The notes under the pieces: generated by a model
What the model was told of the DNA's origin: nothing
The model's database searches: none
The model's input: only the letters and a program-made list of their open reading frames with translations
Part shown: positions 1-9,383 of the stretch, in pieces
How the letters are laid out: each line of letters begins with the position of its first letter
Numbering within the stretch: the stretch's first letter is position 1
Assembly: GCA_963662525.1 (NCBI GenBank)
Contig: OY759717.1
Coordinates: 3,410,001-3,474,000 of the forward strand
DNA length: 64,000 nucleotides
Direction of reading: 5' to 3'
Origin: CAZSDU01 sp963662525
GTDB taxonomy: Bacteria > Bacteroidota > Bacteroidia > Bacteroidales > FEN-979
Position numbers and translations under genes: made by a program

Positions 1-2
1 GT

Positions 3-554
3 GAACGTTCCATGACACTCATTCTGGCTCCTGCAAAAGAAAGCGGACAGTCGTTTTTAAAAATAAATAATGATATGTGGAGTTGGAACCCAACGATTAA
101 TAGAATGATCAAACTGCCTCCATCGATGATGTCGCAAGGATGGATGGGGTCTGATTACACCAACGATGATATTCTCAAGGAGTCTTCAATCGTACTCGAT
201 TACAATCATAAAATTATCGGGAGCGAAATAATTTCGGGATATGATTGTTATAAAGTACAACTTGACCCAAAGGAAAAGGCAGCTGTTGTTTGGGGCAAAA
301 TCATCCTGTGGATAAGCAAGACAGAATACTATGAACTGAAAGCAACTTACTATGATGAGGATGGGAATCTCGTAAAAACACATAACCTTTCCGATGTGAA
401 ACTCATGCATGATCGCAAGATTCCAACACGGTTTGAAATCGTACCTGCAGATAAAATAACACAAAAGACAATTGTAAGGATTCTTTCAGCTCAGTTCAAC
501 ATCCCGTTGCAGGATAATTTTTTTTCACAACAGCAAATGAAGTCGCTCAAATAG
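3..554 (+). CDS. Outer-membrane lipoprotein-sorting protein, C-terminal part
   Basis: The reading frame is open from the window edge, so the N-terminus with its signal peptide lies outside; the in-frame ATG at 12 is internal. The visible 180 or so residues resemble the LolA-like outer membrane lipoprotein-sorting family (COG2834), which is secreted and has an unclosed beta-barrel fold. Strand-rich segments such as WSWNPTINRMIKLPPSMM and LWISKTEYYELKATYYDEDG are typical. The gene stops 4 bases before an ABC permease gene, so it is probably the first visible member of an operon with the exporter genes. Substrate is not deducible. Family call fairly sure, exact role not. Confidence 0.7.
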   Translation, partial: ERSMTLILAPAKESGQSFLKINNDMWSWNPTINRMIKLPPSMMSQGWMGSDYTNDDILKESSIVLDYNHKIIGSEIISGYDCYKVQLDPKEKAAVVWGKIILWISKTEYYELKATYYDEDGNLVKTHNLSDVKLMHDRKIPTRFEIVPADKITQKTIVRILSAQFNIPLQDNFFSQQQMKSLK

Positions 555-558
555 CTCA

Positions 559-1779
559 ATGGAAGTTATCAAGATAGCATGGCGCAATTTATGGCGTAAT
601 AAACGCCGAACGCTGATCACAGCAGCATCGGTTTTCTTTGCAATCTGGTTTGCACTGATCATGCGTGCGTTCCAGCTTGGCAGTTACGAACTCATGGTGA
701 ATAATATTGTCCATGCCTATTCAGGTTATTTCCAGGTGCATGCCAAAGGTTATTGGGCAGACAAAGTGCTAAATAACGGTTTTATTATGTCTGCTAAACT
801 CGAACATAGTTTGCAACAGATAGAAGGAATAGCCGGCTATGCTCCACGACTCGAGTCTTTTGCTTTGGCATCGTATGGAATGCAAACCAAGGGTATCATG
901 GTAAGTGGTATAAACCCTGATGCAGAAAACAGACTTACATCGTTAAGAAGGAAAATGGTTGTCGGGCAATACCTTAGTCCGGATGATTCAGGAGCCCTGG
1001 TAAGTAAACGACTGGCCAGATACCTCAAGATTGGCGTTGGAGATACACTGGTAATTATAGGACAGGGATTTCATGGATCAAGCGCTGCGGGAATATTCCC
1101 TGTCAGGGGAATTGTCACCTTTCCTTCACCTGACCTCGATAGCCGATTGGTATTTATTAGTCTGCCTGCAGCCAGAACCTTCTTCAGTGCTGATGAAATG
1201 CTCACAACCATTGCTTTCAATGTGACAGACCCGGGAAGTTACATGGATGTCGCCGGAAAGTTAATCAACCACCTTGACACCGGGACATATGAAGTGATGA
1301 CCTGGAATCAGATGATGCCGGAGATAGTTCAGCAAATAAAAGCCGACAGTGCCTCCGGTCTGATTATGCTTGGCATCCTGTATATGATCGTCGGATTCGG
1401 GATATTTGGTACCATGTTGATGATGTTGAATGAGCGCACCAGGGAGTTTGGAATGATGGTGGCCATTGGGATGCAAAAGAGCAAGCTCATGTTGGTAATG
1501 ATCACTGAAACACTCTTCCTCGGCTTGCTTGGGATCATTTCCGGAGTGATGGCTGCCCTGCCTCTCATATATTATTTTCATATTCATCCCATACCCCTTA
1601 CAGGGAATATGGCAGAATCAACAGCAAAGATGGGATTTGAACCCATAATGCCAACTGCCTGGGAAGCGTCTTACTTCATTGCGCAATCCCTGGTGGTTTT
1701 AACGATTATACTGATGGTGATGTTATTGCCGGTCATGCGGATCAGGAGGCTAAACATTATCAATGCAATTCGACATTAA
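559..1779 (+). CDS. FtsX/LolC-type ABC transporter permease
   Basis: 406 residues with the MacB/FtsX permease architecture: one membrane segment near residues 20-40, a large extracytoplasmic domain (about 45-265), then three membrane segments near 270-290, 310-335 and 370-397. The start IKIAWRNLWRNKRRTL is the usual amphipathic lead of this family. It is followed after 9 bases by a paralogous permease and then by the ATPase, so the three probably form one heteromeric exporter. Known relatives move lipoproteins (LolCDE) or peptides and drugs (MacB); the upstream lipoprotein-sorting gene favours a lipid or lipoprotein cargo, which is inference. Confidence 0.85.
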   Translation: MEVIKIAWRNLWRNKRRTLITAASVFFAIWFALIMRAFQLGSYELMVNNIVHAYSGYFQVHAKGYWADKVLNNGFIMSAKLEHSLQQIEGIAGYAPRLESFALASYGMQTKGIMVSGINPDAENRLTSLRRKMVVGQYLSPDDSGALVSKRLARYLKIGVGDTLVIIGQGFHGSSAAGIFPVRGIVTFPSPDLDSRLVFISLPAARTFFSADEMLTTIAFNVTDPGSYMDVAGKLINHLDTGTYEVMTWNQMMPEIVQQIKADSASGLIMLGILYMIVGFGIFGTMLMMLNERTREFGMMVAIGMQKSKLMLVMITETLFLGLLGIISGVMAALPLIYYFHIHPIPLTGNMAESTAKMGFEPIMPTAWEASYFIAQSLVVLTIILMVMLLPVMRIRRLNIINAIRH

Positions 1780-1788
1780 GTTTAATAT

Positions 1789-3015
1789 ATGATCTGGAGC
1801 ATTGCCTGGAAAAATATTTGGAGAAACAAGGTTCGCAGCCTGGTTGTGGTGATGGCGATCGCTTTCGGGTTATTGGGAGGAATATTCTCCTCTGCCGTCC
1901 TCAAAGGAACCAGTGACCAGAGAATGAGGGAGGCGGTGAGCCGTGAAACTTCACATCTTCAGATACATAGCCTGGCGTATACTGAAGACAACGAGGTGCA
2001 ATATTTCATTGATGTCGACAGGGCAAAACTGGATGGTGTTCTGGATACTATCCGGGCAATAAAAGCATGGTCACCCAGGGTTAAATTTACGGCCATGGCA
2101 GGCAGTGCAAATACCGGTACCGGTGTGATGGTGGTTGGAATCGACCCTGAAAAGGAACAACGTGTCACTGATATCCACTCGCTTATCAGTGATTCAGCTG
2201 GCAGTTGGTTCTCAGGCTGCAGGGGGGTACCTGTGGTGGTTGGGCAAGCCCTGACTAAAAAATTAAAAGTCAGACTTCATTCCAAGATTGTGCTCACCTT
2301 CCAGGATATGCAGGGAAATCTCACCGGCGGCGCTTTCAGGATATGCGGCATTTACAAGACCAGCAACTCGGTGTTTGACGAAATGAACATTTTTGTTAAT
2401 CGTGAGGATATCCTCCCCCTCCTGAATGCCAAACCCGGCACCTGTCACGAAATAGCTATTCGAATGAAGGATGCCGCCATGGTTGAGCAGACGCAGCAAA
2501 TGTTAAAAAGCCTCTTTCCTTCGCTGCTTGTACAGAACTGGAAAGAGATTGATCCCATACTTGGTATGCTCAACGACTTTATGGACTTGTGGCTTTACCT
2601 TTTTATGGGCATCATTATGCTTGCACTTGGATTTGGTATAATCAATACAATGCTCATGGCCATCCTTGAACGCTCCAGGGAACTAGGTATGCTTACAGCC
2701 ATCGGGATGAATAAGCGGCGGATATTTTTCCTGATTATGCTGGAGTCAGTGTTTTTATCGCTTACCGGAGGAACAATGGGGATAATAATGGGAACCCTTC
2801 TCACTTGGTACACCAACCATACAGGCATCAACCTTGGTTCTTTTGCAGAGGGATTTGAGAAAATTGGGTATAATTCAATGCTCTATCCTTCCTTGGATAT
2901 TTTATTTTTTGTTAATCTGACACTGATGGTAATATTAACAGGAATACTGGCTTCGGTATACCCGGCCAGACGTGCCCTGAAATTGAGGCCTGCAGAGGCT
3001 ATTCGTAATGATTAA
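1789..3015 (+). CDS. FtsX/LolE-type ABC transporter permease
   Basis: 408 residues, a paralogue of the preceding permease with the same layout: N-terminal membrane helix (about 20-40), extracytoplasmic domain, and three C-terminal membrane helices (about 265-290, 310-340, 375-395). The motif NTMLMAILERSRELGMLTAIG after the second helix is the conserved cytoplasmic coupling region of FtsX-domain permeases. It lies 9 bases after the first permease and 9 bases before the ATPase gene. Two unlike permeases plus one ATPase is the LolCDE arrangement. Cargo unknown. Confidence 0.85.
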   Translation: MIWSIAWKNIWRNKVRSLVVVMAIAFGLLGGIFSSAVLKGTSDQRMREAVSRETSHLQIHSLAYTEDNEVQYFIDVDRAKLDGVLDTIRAIKAWSPRVKFTAMAGSANTGTGVMVVGIDPEKEQRVTDIHSLISDSAGSWFSGCRGVPVVVGQALTKKLKVRLHSKIVLTFQDMQGNLTGGAFRICGIYKTSNSVFDEMNIFVNREDILPLLNAKPGTCHEIAIRMKDAAMVEQTQQMLKSLFPSLLVQNWKEIDPILGMLNDFMDLWLYLFMGIIMLALGFGIINTMLMAILERSRELGMLTAIGMNKRRIFFLIMLESVFLSLTGGTMGIIMGTLLTWYTNHTGINLGSFAEGFEKIGYNSMLYPSLDILFFVNLTLMVILTGILASVYPARRALKLRPAEAIRND

Positions 3016-3024
3016 ATCGGAATT

Positions 3025-3702
3025 ATGAGTGTAATCGCCATCGACAACCTGAAAAAAAGCTACCGCGATTCCGCGGTGGAAGTTCATGCACTAAACGGGA
3101 TCAACCTCTCATTTGAGCAGAGCGAGTTCACCGCTATTGTTGGCCCATCCGGGTCAGGGAAAACAACCCTTTTAAATATGATAGGCGGACTTGACAAGCC
3201 AGACAGCGGTACCATCCTGATAGGGGAGAAAGACATCACCAAACTTGGCAGCTACGATTTGATCAATTTCAGACTGAATAATATAGGATTCGTTTTCCAG
3301 TCTTATAATCTGATTCCAGTATTAACTGCACTTGAGAATGTTGAATTCATTATGAATTTGCAGGGAATGCCTCGTGAAAAAAGACAGAATCGGGCAATTG
3401 AACTGCTCAAGGCGGTAGGATTGGGGGATCGCATTCACAGCCGGCCTTCGAAACTATCAGGAGGTCAGCAACAACGTGTAGCCGTTGCCAGGGCTCTGGC
3501 TTCACATCCCCGGTTTATCCTCGCAGATGAACCCACTGCCAACCTCGATTCAGCATCTACCCGTAATCTTCTGGAAATTATGGAAAAACTAAATCATGAC
3601 GAGAAGGTCACCTTTATCTTTTCAACCCATGATCAGCGAGTCGTTGATAAAGCACATAGAGTCATTGTATTAGAGGACGGAATAGTAGTTAAAGACGAGT
3701 AG
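3025..3702 (+). CDS. LolD/MacB-type ABC transporter ATPase
   Basis: 225 residues, the usual length of a stand-alone LolD-like ATPase. Walker A is GPSGSGKT at residues 40-47, Q-loop glutamine near 92, signature LSGGQQQ at 144-150, Walker B RFILADEP at 163-170 and H-loop histidine at 202. It powers the two FtsX-type permeases immediately upstream and is the last gene of the plus-strand operon; the next gene is convergent with only 12 bases between the stops. Confidence 0.9.
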   Translation: MSVIAIDNLKKSYRDSAVEVHALNGINLSFEQSEFTAIVGPSGSGKTTLLNMIGGLDKPDSGTILIGEKDITKLGSYDLINFRLNNIGFVFQSYNLIPVLTALENVEFIMNLQGMPREKRQNRAIELLKAVGLGDRIHSRPSKLSGGQQQRVAVARALASHPRFILADEPTANLDSASTRNLLEIMEKLNHDEKVTFIFSTHDQRVVDKAHRVIVLEDGIVVKDE

Positions 3703-3714
3703 TACCTGGGTTGA

Positions 3715-4470
3715 TCATTGGTCCGTCACCAACCGAAACCCCAAAACATTACTTTTATGCGTTGCACCCCGACCATATCGGTACGCTGACCGACACCGTT
3801 GAGCCATGTTCTTCCAGCTTCCTCCTCGTCCGATATGCAAATTTCCGTTTGATGGTCCTTTAGGATTAGTCTGGGGATCTATTGAGTATTGTGCAAGCCA
3901 GTCCTGGCACCATTCCCAGACATTTCCGTGCATATCGCACAAGCCCCATGCATTCGGCTGAAAACTGCCAACAGGTAAGGTTTTTCCACGCAATTCACCT
4001 TGCTTGAAGTTATTGTATGGATATGTGCCGTCATAATTGGCCTCCGAGGTCAATATATTTTCGCCAGTGTTAAATGGTGTGGTAGTACCGGCCCGACATG
4101 CATATTCCCATTCAGCCTCAGTTGGAAGCCTACAATTCATCCAATCTGCAAAAGCCTTTGCATCTGACCATGTAACATTGACTACAGGCCTATTGCCCCG
4201 TCCCCATCCGGCATCATTCGGTTTATGCCTTCCTGTGGCATCACAAAACATATCGTATTGATCAAATGTGATTTCAAATTTACTCATGCGAAAAGTGCTA
4301 ATCGTTACGCTATGCTGTGTTTCTCCTGTTTCCCTGCCAAATTCATTGGCGGGGCTCCCCATGGTAAAAGTTCCAGCAGGTATGCTCACCCATTGGATAT
4401 CAGGTTTTATTTGTGCCATGGCGTTTACTGCTAAAAAGAAAAGCAGAAAAACAATCGATGTTGTTTTCAT
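3715..4470 (-). CDS. Secreted SUMF1/formylglycine-generating-enzyme-like protein
   Basis: 251 residues. Residues 1-19 form a signal peptide ending in NAMAQ. The remainder is a single FGE-sulfatase (SUMF1) domain with the hallmarks WVSIPAGTFTMGSPANE, RLPTEAEWEYACRAG and NVWEWCQDW near the C-terminal half. The C-terminal GRGGSWKNMAQRCRSAYR keeps one cysteine, but the second active-site cysteine of genuine formylglycine-generating enzymes is not seen, so sulfatase activation is doubtful; many bacterial members have binding or structural roles. It is 146 bases downstream of the MarC gene on the same strand and may be the end of that operon or separate. Confidence 0.8.
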   Translation of the reverse strand: MKTTSIVFLLFFLAVNAMAQIKPDIQWVSIPAGTFTMGSPANEFGRETGETQHSVTISTFRMSKFEITFDQYDMFCDATGRHKPNDAGWGRGNRPVVNVTWSDAKAFADWMNCRLPTEAEWEYACRAGTTTPFNTGENILTSEANYDGTYPYNNFKQGELRGKTLPVGSFQPNAWGLCDMHGNVWEWCQDWLAQYSIDPQTNPKGPSNGNLHIGRGGSWKNMAQRCRSAYRYGRGATHKSNVLGFRLVTDQ

Positions 4471-4616
4471 ATTTTTTTATTTATGGTCAAATTATAGTGA
4501 TATATATTTTGGGGGTATCTGTTTGTTCGAGTTTACACCTTCAGTTCCAACAATTGTGCCTAATCAAATATATCCTTCTGATTAATAATTATCATCAGTT
4601 CCAATCGGCATATTCT

Positions 4617-5210
4617 TCAAATCTGAAGGTGGAATCCATCAAGTATGAAACTAACAGCCTTTGCACAAATAAAAATGTAAAGTATTCGCGCTATGACAGC
4701 AACTCCGAGTTTGCCTATTACCTTTTCAACAAGTGGTGCAAGTTTTAGAACTGGAAATACTGCCAGGTAAACAATTAATACGGTTGCCACAGTGAGTACT
4801 CTCCCACTGCTTTGTATCAACAGGATTGTGGTGAGAATGGTTCCGGGCCCGGCAAGGTATGGAAACCCCATCGGAAAAACTGCAATGGAATTGCCCACTG
4901 TGTCATGGATCTTATTTTGCCCGTTACCCAGGATGACCCCTCTTGCTGCCACAATGAAAACCAGGATACCACCAGCGATTTTGAAGGCCGAGTTACTGAC
5001 TGAAAATACATTACGCAACATGATATCTCCAAATAGTGCAAATGCCAGTACTATTCCGCCCGCTGTAGCCACTGCTACCAGGTAGGTCCTTGCTCTTGTT
5101 GGTTTGTCCATTTCGCTTGTCAGATCTGCAAAAACAGGGAGGTTCCCTATGGCATTAACCATGGCAAACAACACCAAAAAATCATGAAACAAGTAGGAGA
5201 CAGTTTCCAT
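4617..5210 (-). CDS. MarC-family integral membrane protein
   Basis: 197 residues with six predicted membrane segments, matching the MarC (UPF0056) family in length and in motifs such as the N-terminal LFAMVNAIGNLPVFADLT and PYLAGPGTILTTILL. The biochemical role of MarC proteins is not settled; they were once linked to antibiotic resistance without good support. Its start lies one base after the stop of the asparagine-synthetase-like gene, so the two are surely co-transcribed. In this setting it could move the product or substrate of the opine/B12/ligase genes, which is inference. Confidence 0.85.
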   Translation of the reverse strand: METVSYLFHDFLVLFAMVNAIGNLPVFADLTSEMDKPTRARTYLVAVATAGGIVLAFALFGDIMLRNVFSVSNSAFKIAGGILVFIVAARGVILGNGQNKIHDTVGNSIAVFPMGFPYLAGPGTILTTILLIQSSGRVLTVATVLIVYLAVFPVLKLAPLVEKVIGKLGVAVIARILYIFICAKAVSFILDGFHLQI

Positions 5211-5211
5211 T

Positions 5212-6558
5212 TTACATTGGTTCTGAAACTACTTTTGTACGACCCATCCAATCAAGGTTTTCCAGTTTTCTAAAATGATCACTGAAAATCCGGTAATAGA
5301 ATAATTCCTCTTTGGAATTCAAAGTCCAGCCATTGTTCAACAACCGTTCACTATTAAAATCCTTATCAGTAACTTTTTTATTTGCATAATCTGAAAACAG
5401 CGTATCAACACCGGCCCCTTCCCAAAATTTTGCCTTTGGCCGCCATAAAACACGGTCGGGGATCATTCCTTCCATTGCTTTGCGAAGTATCCATTTTTCG
5501 ATGCCATTTTTTAATTTAAGGGAGGCAGGAATCCTGAGTGCAAAATCAACAAAACGAGCATCAGCGAATACGACATGGGCTGTTAACCCATGTGCGGCAG
5601 CGCAACGGTCAACACGTTGTAATGCGGTGTTGTGCAAACGACCAGTGATATCAATCAGTTCCTGATCAAGATCCTCCATCTTTATCGATTTAAGGTACTG
5701 ATAGCCGGCGAATAATTCATCCCCCACTTCACCCGAAAAAGCTTCCCCGACATATCCAGAAGCACGATCTGCAACCAGGTAATTGATAATACTTGAGCGG
5801 ACCAGCAAAGCATCGAACGATTCCAGGTGATAGATGACATGAGGTAAAACCCTAAGCATGTCCTTAAAATCAATAATCACCTCATGGTGTGTTGAACCAA
5901 TATGACTAGCTACCTCTCTCGCGAATTCCAGATCAGGAGCATTCCGCAGTCCACCGGCGAAAGTGTGAAAATCTTTTACCCACGGTTTTGCCAAGGTGGC
6001 AATCGTGCTTGAATCCAGACCACCGGATAGCCAGGCACCCATGGTGTCCGAGTTTATTCTGCGGGTGATGGTCATTGTTAGTATATTGAGCAAATCAGAA
6101 GCAATTGCTTCCGGCTCGTTTTGAACGGGTGGCCTTTTTTTAGGGTTGAAGTCCATGTTTATCACGGAATCAGTTATGGTACAACCCGGTGGAAGTTCAG
6201 ATATCCCTGCTGAGACTAACATTAGTGCTTTGACTTCAGAGGCAAAACAAAGAATCCCATTATTTGAGTACGCAAAATACATTGGCACAACCCCCAACTC
6301 ATCTCTGCTAATCTGCCAGCGGTGATTCGGTTTGGCGACTTCAACTTTGTGACCAAATCCGGGACCGTCACTGAATATTCCTTTTCGCTGGTCTGCAAGA
6401 ACCCTATTCTCTTCATCCTCTGTCCAAATCATTCCAATTGTGGCATCATTAAAATCAAAAATAGATTTCCCATGGTTACCTCGATGAGAAATGGCGTCAA
6501 GCATCCTGGTAACCAGTTTCTGTTGCCCTTCTTTTAAAATTCCTGCAATTCCTGACAT
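5212..6558 (-). CDS. Asparagine-synthetase-like ATP-dependent ligase, glutaminase-dead
   Basis: 448 residues. An N-terminal Ntn glutaminase-like domain (about 1-145) is followed by an ATP-pyrophosphatase synthetase domain (about 150-420). The PP-loop SGGLDSS is at 178-184 and the second nucleotide-site motif SGEVGDELFAGY at 275-286. The catalytic cysteine that must follow the initiator Met in class II amidotransferases is Ser2 (MSGIAG instead of MCGI), so glutamine cannot be used as nitrogen donor in the usual way. The same loss is known in beta-lactam and carbapenam synthetases, which adenylate a carboxylate and close an amide intramolecularly. The gene sits 10 bases after the B12 gene and 1 base before marC. 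Amide or lactam formation is therefore a hypothesis; asparagine synthesis with free ammonia is the alternative. Confidence 0.75.
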   Translation of the reverse strand: MSGIAGILKEGQQKLVTRMLDAISHRGNHGKSIFDFNDATIGMIWTEDEENRVLADQRKGIFSDGPGFGHKVEVAKPNHRWQISRDELGVVPMYFAYSNNGILCFASEVKALMLVSAGISELPPGCTITDSVINMDFNPKKRPPVQNEPEAIASDLLNILTMTITRRINSDTMGAWLSGGLDSSTIATLAKPWVKDFHTFAGGLRNAPDLEFAREVASHIGSTHHEVIIDFKDMLRVLPHVIYHLESFDALLVRSSIINYLVADRASGYVGEAFSGEVGDELFAGYQYLKSIKMEDLDQELIDITGRLHNTALQRVDRCAAAHGLTAHVVFADARFVDFALRIPASLKLKNGIEKWILRKAMEGMIPDRVLWRPKAKFWEGAGVDTLFSDYANKKVTDKDFNSERLLNNGWTLNSKEELFYYRIFSDHFRKLENLDWMGRTKVVSEPM

Positions 6559-6568
6559 AGTAGATTTT

Positions 6569-8209
6569 TTATTGTTGTTTGATCCTATTAAAAATTTTCA
6601 ATGTTCTTGATTCTTCATCAATTGGATTTCCGGTTGATGAATCAATTGCATACCATGCACCTTGAACAAGGCCTGTTGAAATGTCCCCACATAGAAATGG
6701 GTTTCCTTTAAAATGAGGTGTATCCAATATCCCCTGGCTTATGGCACTGGCAATCACACGAGGGTCAGAGTAAGGGTCATCACAGTCTTCTCCCAGGAAT
6801 TTAAAGCTTTCCAGTAATATTTTTGCTTCGTAAACCAGCTGCCCCTTTCGGGATAAAATATTCAAATCGGAAAACATATCAGGAAGTCCATCCTGGCAGT
6901 CACGCAAAACTCCATGGACGATCTGGCAGCTTTCAATTAGTTCACCGGGCAGGGTAACATGGTCTCCTTCACTATGTCCGACAACATGCAGAATATGCGG
7001 TTTCATGGCGAGGCTGATCAATGCAGATGCCGCCAATTGTCCCTTGGCATAGTTTGGCATGGGTGAAAAGTGAGCGATTCCTGCTCTTACTTCACGGAAA
7101 ACTGTAAACGATTCATCTTCAAGTTCGCTGATCATTTCAAGTTTGGCCACCATTTTAGCAAGATCCATTGCCGGCTGGGTTCCAGGCGGGGTATTAAACA
7201 TAAATTGCGAGATATAATTCCTGACTCCCATCTTCTTGGCATTATATGCGGCCAGGTAGGCCATTGCAACGGCAAGAGAATCATGAGCATCACGCAGGCT
7301 CCATTGATGTGATTCATTCACTTCGACCGGAATTTGGTGCTGTGCGTACCATCGCATTATACTTTGATTTTCCGCAATAGCATTCTCAAGAGTGCGATTT
7401 GACCTTCCGTCCAAAACACTATACCAGGTGAGCGGAATGGCAGCCCATGCATTATGAATTGTTTTGACACTCATTTCAGCCCATTTTTGCAAATCACGGG
7501 TACCGGCATAACAACGCAACAGTGGAAAATTCCCACATCTGGATGCTTCATAGAGGGCTGACATGTCTTCACTCTTACGGACAGGAACGCCACCAGCTCC
7601 AGTTTGGGAAGGGTCCATTTCTTTGGGTCTGAAAAAATGTTCCTGAGCATTCTGATCCGGACCAATCGAAATGACATCTAGAACACAGGCCAGGGATATT
7701 TCACGGATTCCCGCAATTGTCTCTTCCAGTGTTGGTCTTCCGAAATGGTGTCGAATTATCGGATACGGATAATTCTCCTTGATCCTTCCTAAAAGGTCAT
7801 GTGAATAACTTTGTTTTCCGGCCAGATTTAAAGTGCCTTTCAAATAGGACCTGATTTCATCAATAGGCTCTGAGCCGTCAAACGTATGATCGAAAAGCAT
7901 ACTTTTTTTTGCTACAATAGCTACGGGAGAAGTTCCACCAAAGATTAATTTTGTTTTTTCAAGATCCTTAGGAGTGATCGATTTAGCCAACTCCTGAAAC
8001 AGATTTCCGGCAACCTCGGGAGTGAGCCGATAGCTTAATGCCATGATGTCTGGTTTTTCACTGCGAATTGCTTCAATAATGCGCTTTATTGAAACTGCTG
8101 GTCCTAGCAACATGGTATGATACCCCTCGACCTCGGCAAGTTTTAAAAAGTGATAGAGCCCACCAATATGTACACAGGTTCCTATGGCCGCTCCAAGTAT
8201 TTTTTTCAT
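6569..8209 (-). CDS. Cobalamin-binding, glutamate-mutase-like protein
   Basis: 546 residues. Residues 1-125 look like a B12-binding Rossmann domain: GTCVHIGG at 10-17 (a variant of DxHxxG with His14), a SxL-like SYRL at 59-62 and GG at 91-92. The rest resembles the TIM-barrel catalytic subunit of glutamate mutase (methylaspartate mutase E) and relatives, with conserved stretches such as IPVEVNESHQWSLRDAHD and ISQFMFNTPPGTQP. So both mutase halves appear fused in one chain. Relatives perform adenosylcobalamin radical carbon-skeleton or amino-group rearrangements of amino acids. It is preceded at 18 bases by the opine dehydrogenase and followed at 10 bases by the ligase. The precise reaction cannot be read from sequence. 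Confidence 0.65.
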   Translation of the reverse strand: MKKILGAAIGTCVHIGGLYHFLKLAEVEGYHTMLLGPAVSIKRIIEAIRSEKPDIMALSYRLTPEVAGNLFQELAKSITPKDLEKTKLIFGGTSPVAIVAKKSMLFDHTFDGSEPIDEIRSYLKGTLNLAGKQSYSHDLLGRIKENYPYPIIRHHFGRPTLEETIAGIREISLACVLDVISIGPDQNAQEHFFRPKEMDPSQTGAGGVPVRKSEDMSALYEASRCGNFPLLRCYAGTRDLQKWAEMSVKTIHNAWAAIPLTWYSVLDGRSNRTLENAIAENQSIMRWYAQHQIPVEVNESHQWSLRDAHDSLAVAMAYLAAYNAKKMGVRNYISQFMFNTPPGTQPAMDLAKMVAKLEMISELEDESFTVFREVRAGIAHFSPMPNYAKGQLAASALISLAMKPHILHVVGHSEGDHVTLPGELIESCQIVHGVLRDCQDGLPDMFSDLNILSRKGQLVYEAKILLESFKFLGEDCDDPYSDPRVIASAISQGILDTPHFKGNPFLCGDISTGLVQGAWYAIDSSTGNPIDEESRTLKIFNRIKQQ

Positions 8210-8227
8210 TTTGTATATTGTCTTTAA

Positions 8228-9334
8228 CTATTTTTCTCCTATAGCGATAAGCCTTAATTCACGGAGAGTCATTCCAGATATCCCCAGGCGTTCAACTGTT
8301 CTTCCTGAGCCCAGGTAATCACGTTGGTTTAGTACGGAGGCAAGGTGGATCAGAGAGTCAATCGTTGGAGTAGGTACGTTAAACATATGTCCGACAGATG
8401 AAATAGGTACCAGACTATATGGAACATCTTCCTCAAGGTACCTCATTTTCAAGGTTTTTGGGGCAATGAGTTCACGATAGCCGGGATTTTTCCGCATCGC
8501 CTCAAAAAGGGTATCTCCCGCGGTACTGTAAGCCATATAAAACCATTGACGGGCACTGATGGCACGGATTCCCAGAGCTTCGGCCACAGCAATCCTTTCC
8601 TGGTCAACACCTTCGAGTACCCTGCATACCGATTCGGTCGCCCCCTCATGATAAAATTTAAAATCTATATCGTCCTCAATCCAACCAGAATTTAAAATAC
8701 AAATTGCAGGGTGAAACACACTTCCGATATTGTCAAAGCTCGTTTTGAAAACATTGTCACCCGGCACAAATTGCGGATAAAACTGCCGCAACTTTGTAAT
8801 CACACGAGGGATAAGGTGTGCACGAACCGAGGCAACCGGGATCGATTGTTTAATCCCGAAAATATGAGCCTGACCAGGTCCGACAATCCGGGAAGCATAA
8901 ATAAAAGACTGTGCCTCCGAGACAATAACATCTGCTGTTACATTTTTTTCGATCAATACATGTTTGAATTCCAAAGCCCCCAGGGTACGACCGGGATGAA
9001 GTACGACAATCTGCCCATCCTGCAGGAATGGCGCCATCTGTTCAGCTATCCAGCGATGTGCAAGTGCAGGCACCACTACCATGATCATCTCCGCACCCTT
9101 TATTGCCTCCTCCATTGAATTCGTAACAACAGCAATCCTCCCAAAACCAGTAACTTCTCCCTGAACTTCAATTCCACCAGTAGATTTTACACCCCATATA
9201 CGATCTTCACCCCGATTAAAAAGATGGACTGTATATCCCATGATGGCCAAATGTCCAGCCATAGCCAGGCCACCATGTCCGGCGCCAATGACTGCTATTG
9301 GATTTTGAGTGATACTGTTTTGGTTTGTTTCCAT
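8228..9334 (-). CDS. Opine/octopine dehydrogenase family NAD(P)-dependent enzyme
   Basis: 368 residues. An N-terminal Rossmann fold carries GAGHGG at 17-22 followed by an aromatic-free HLFNR strand that fits NAD(P) binding. The C-terminal helical domain matches the octopine/nopaline dehydrogenase family, with the candidate catalytic His208 in GSVFHPA. Known members reductively condense the amino group of an amino acid with a 2-oxo acid to give an opine, or the reverse. Gene order dehydrogenase, B12 mutase-like protein, ligase, MarC with gaps of 18, 10 and 1 bases indicates one pathway. 49 bases separate it from the upstream universal stress gene, so it might share that transcript or have its own promoter. 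Confidence 0.8.
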   Translation of the reverse strand: METNQNSITQNPIAVIGAGHGGLAMAGHLAIMGYTVHLFNRGEDRIWGVKSTGGIEVQGEVTGFGRIAVVTNSMEEAIKGAEMIMVVVPALAHRWIAEQMAPFLQDGQIVVLHPGRTLGALEFKHVLIEKNVTADVIVSEAQSFIYASRIVGPGQAHIFGIKQSIPVASVRAHLIPRVITKLRQFYPQFVPGDNVFKTSFDNIGSVFHPAICILNSGWIEDDIDFKFYHEGATESVCRVLEGVDQERIAVAEALGIRAISARQWFYMAYSTAGDTLFEAMRKNPGYRELIAPKTLKMRYLEEDVPYSLVPISSVGHMFNVPTPTIDSLIHLASVLNQRDYLGSGRTVERLGISGMTLRELRLIAIGEK

Positions 9335-9383
9335 GCTGAGTGCTTTACGCTATAAAAGTTCATATTTTGAAAATTTCGACTTG

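Noticed and set aside
3715..4470. Active formylglycine-generating enzyme for sulfatases
   Set aside because: The C-terminal motif has one cysteine only and no sulfatase gene is near.
5212..6558. Lasso-peptide cyclase
   Set aside because: AsnB-like ligases without glutaminase also occur in lasso clusters, but no precursor peptide, leader protease or recognition element is next to it.
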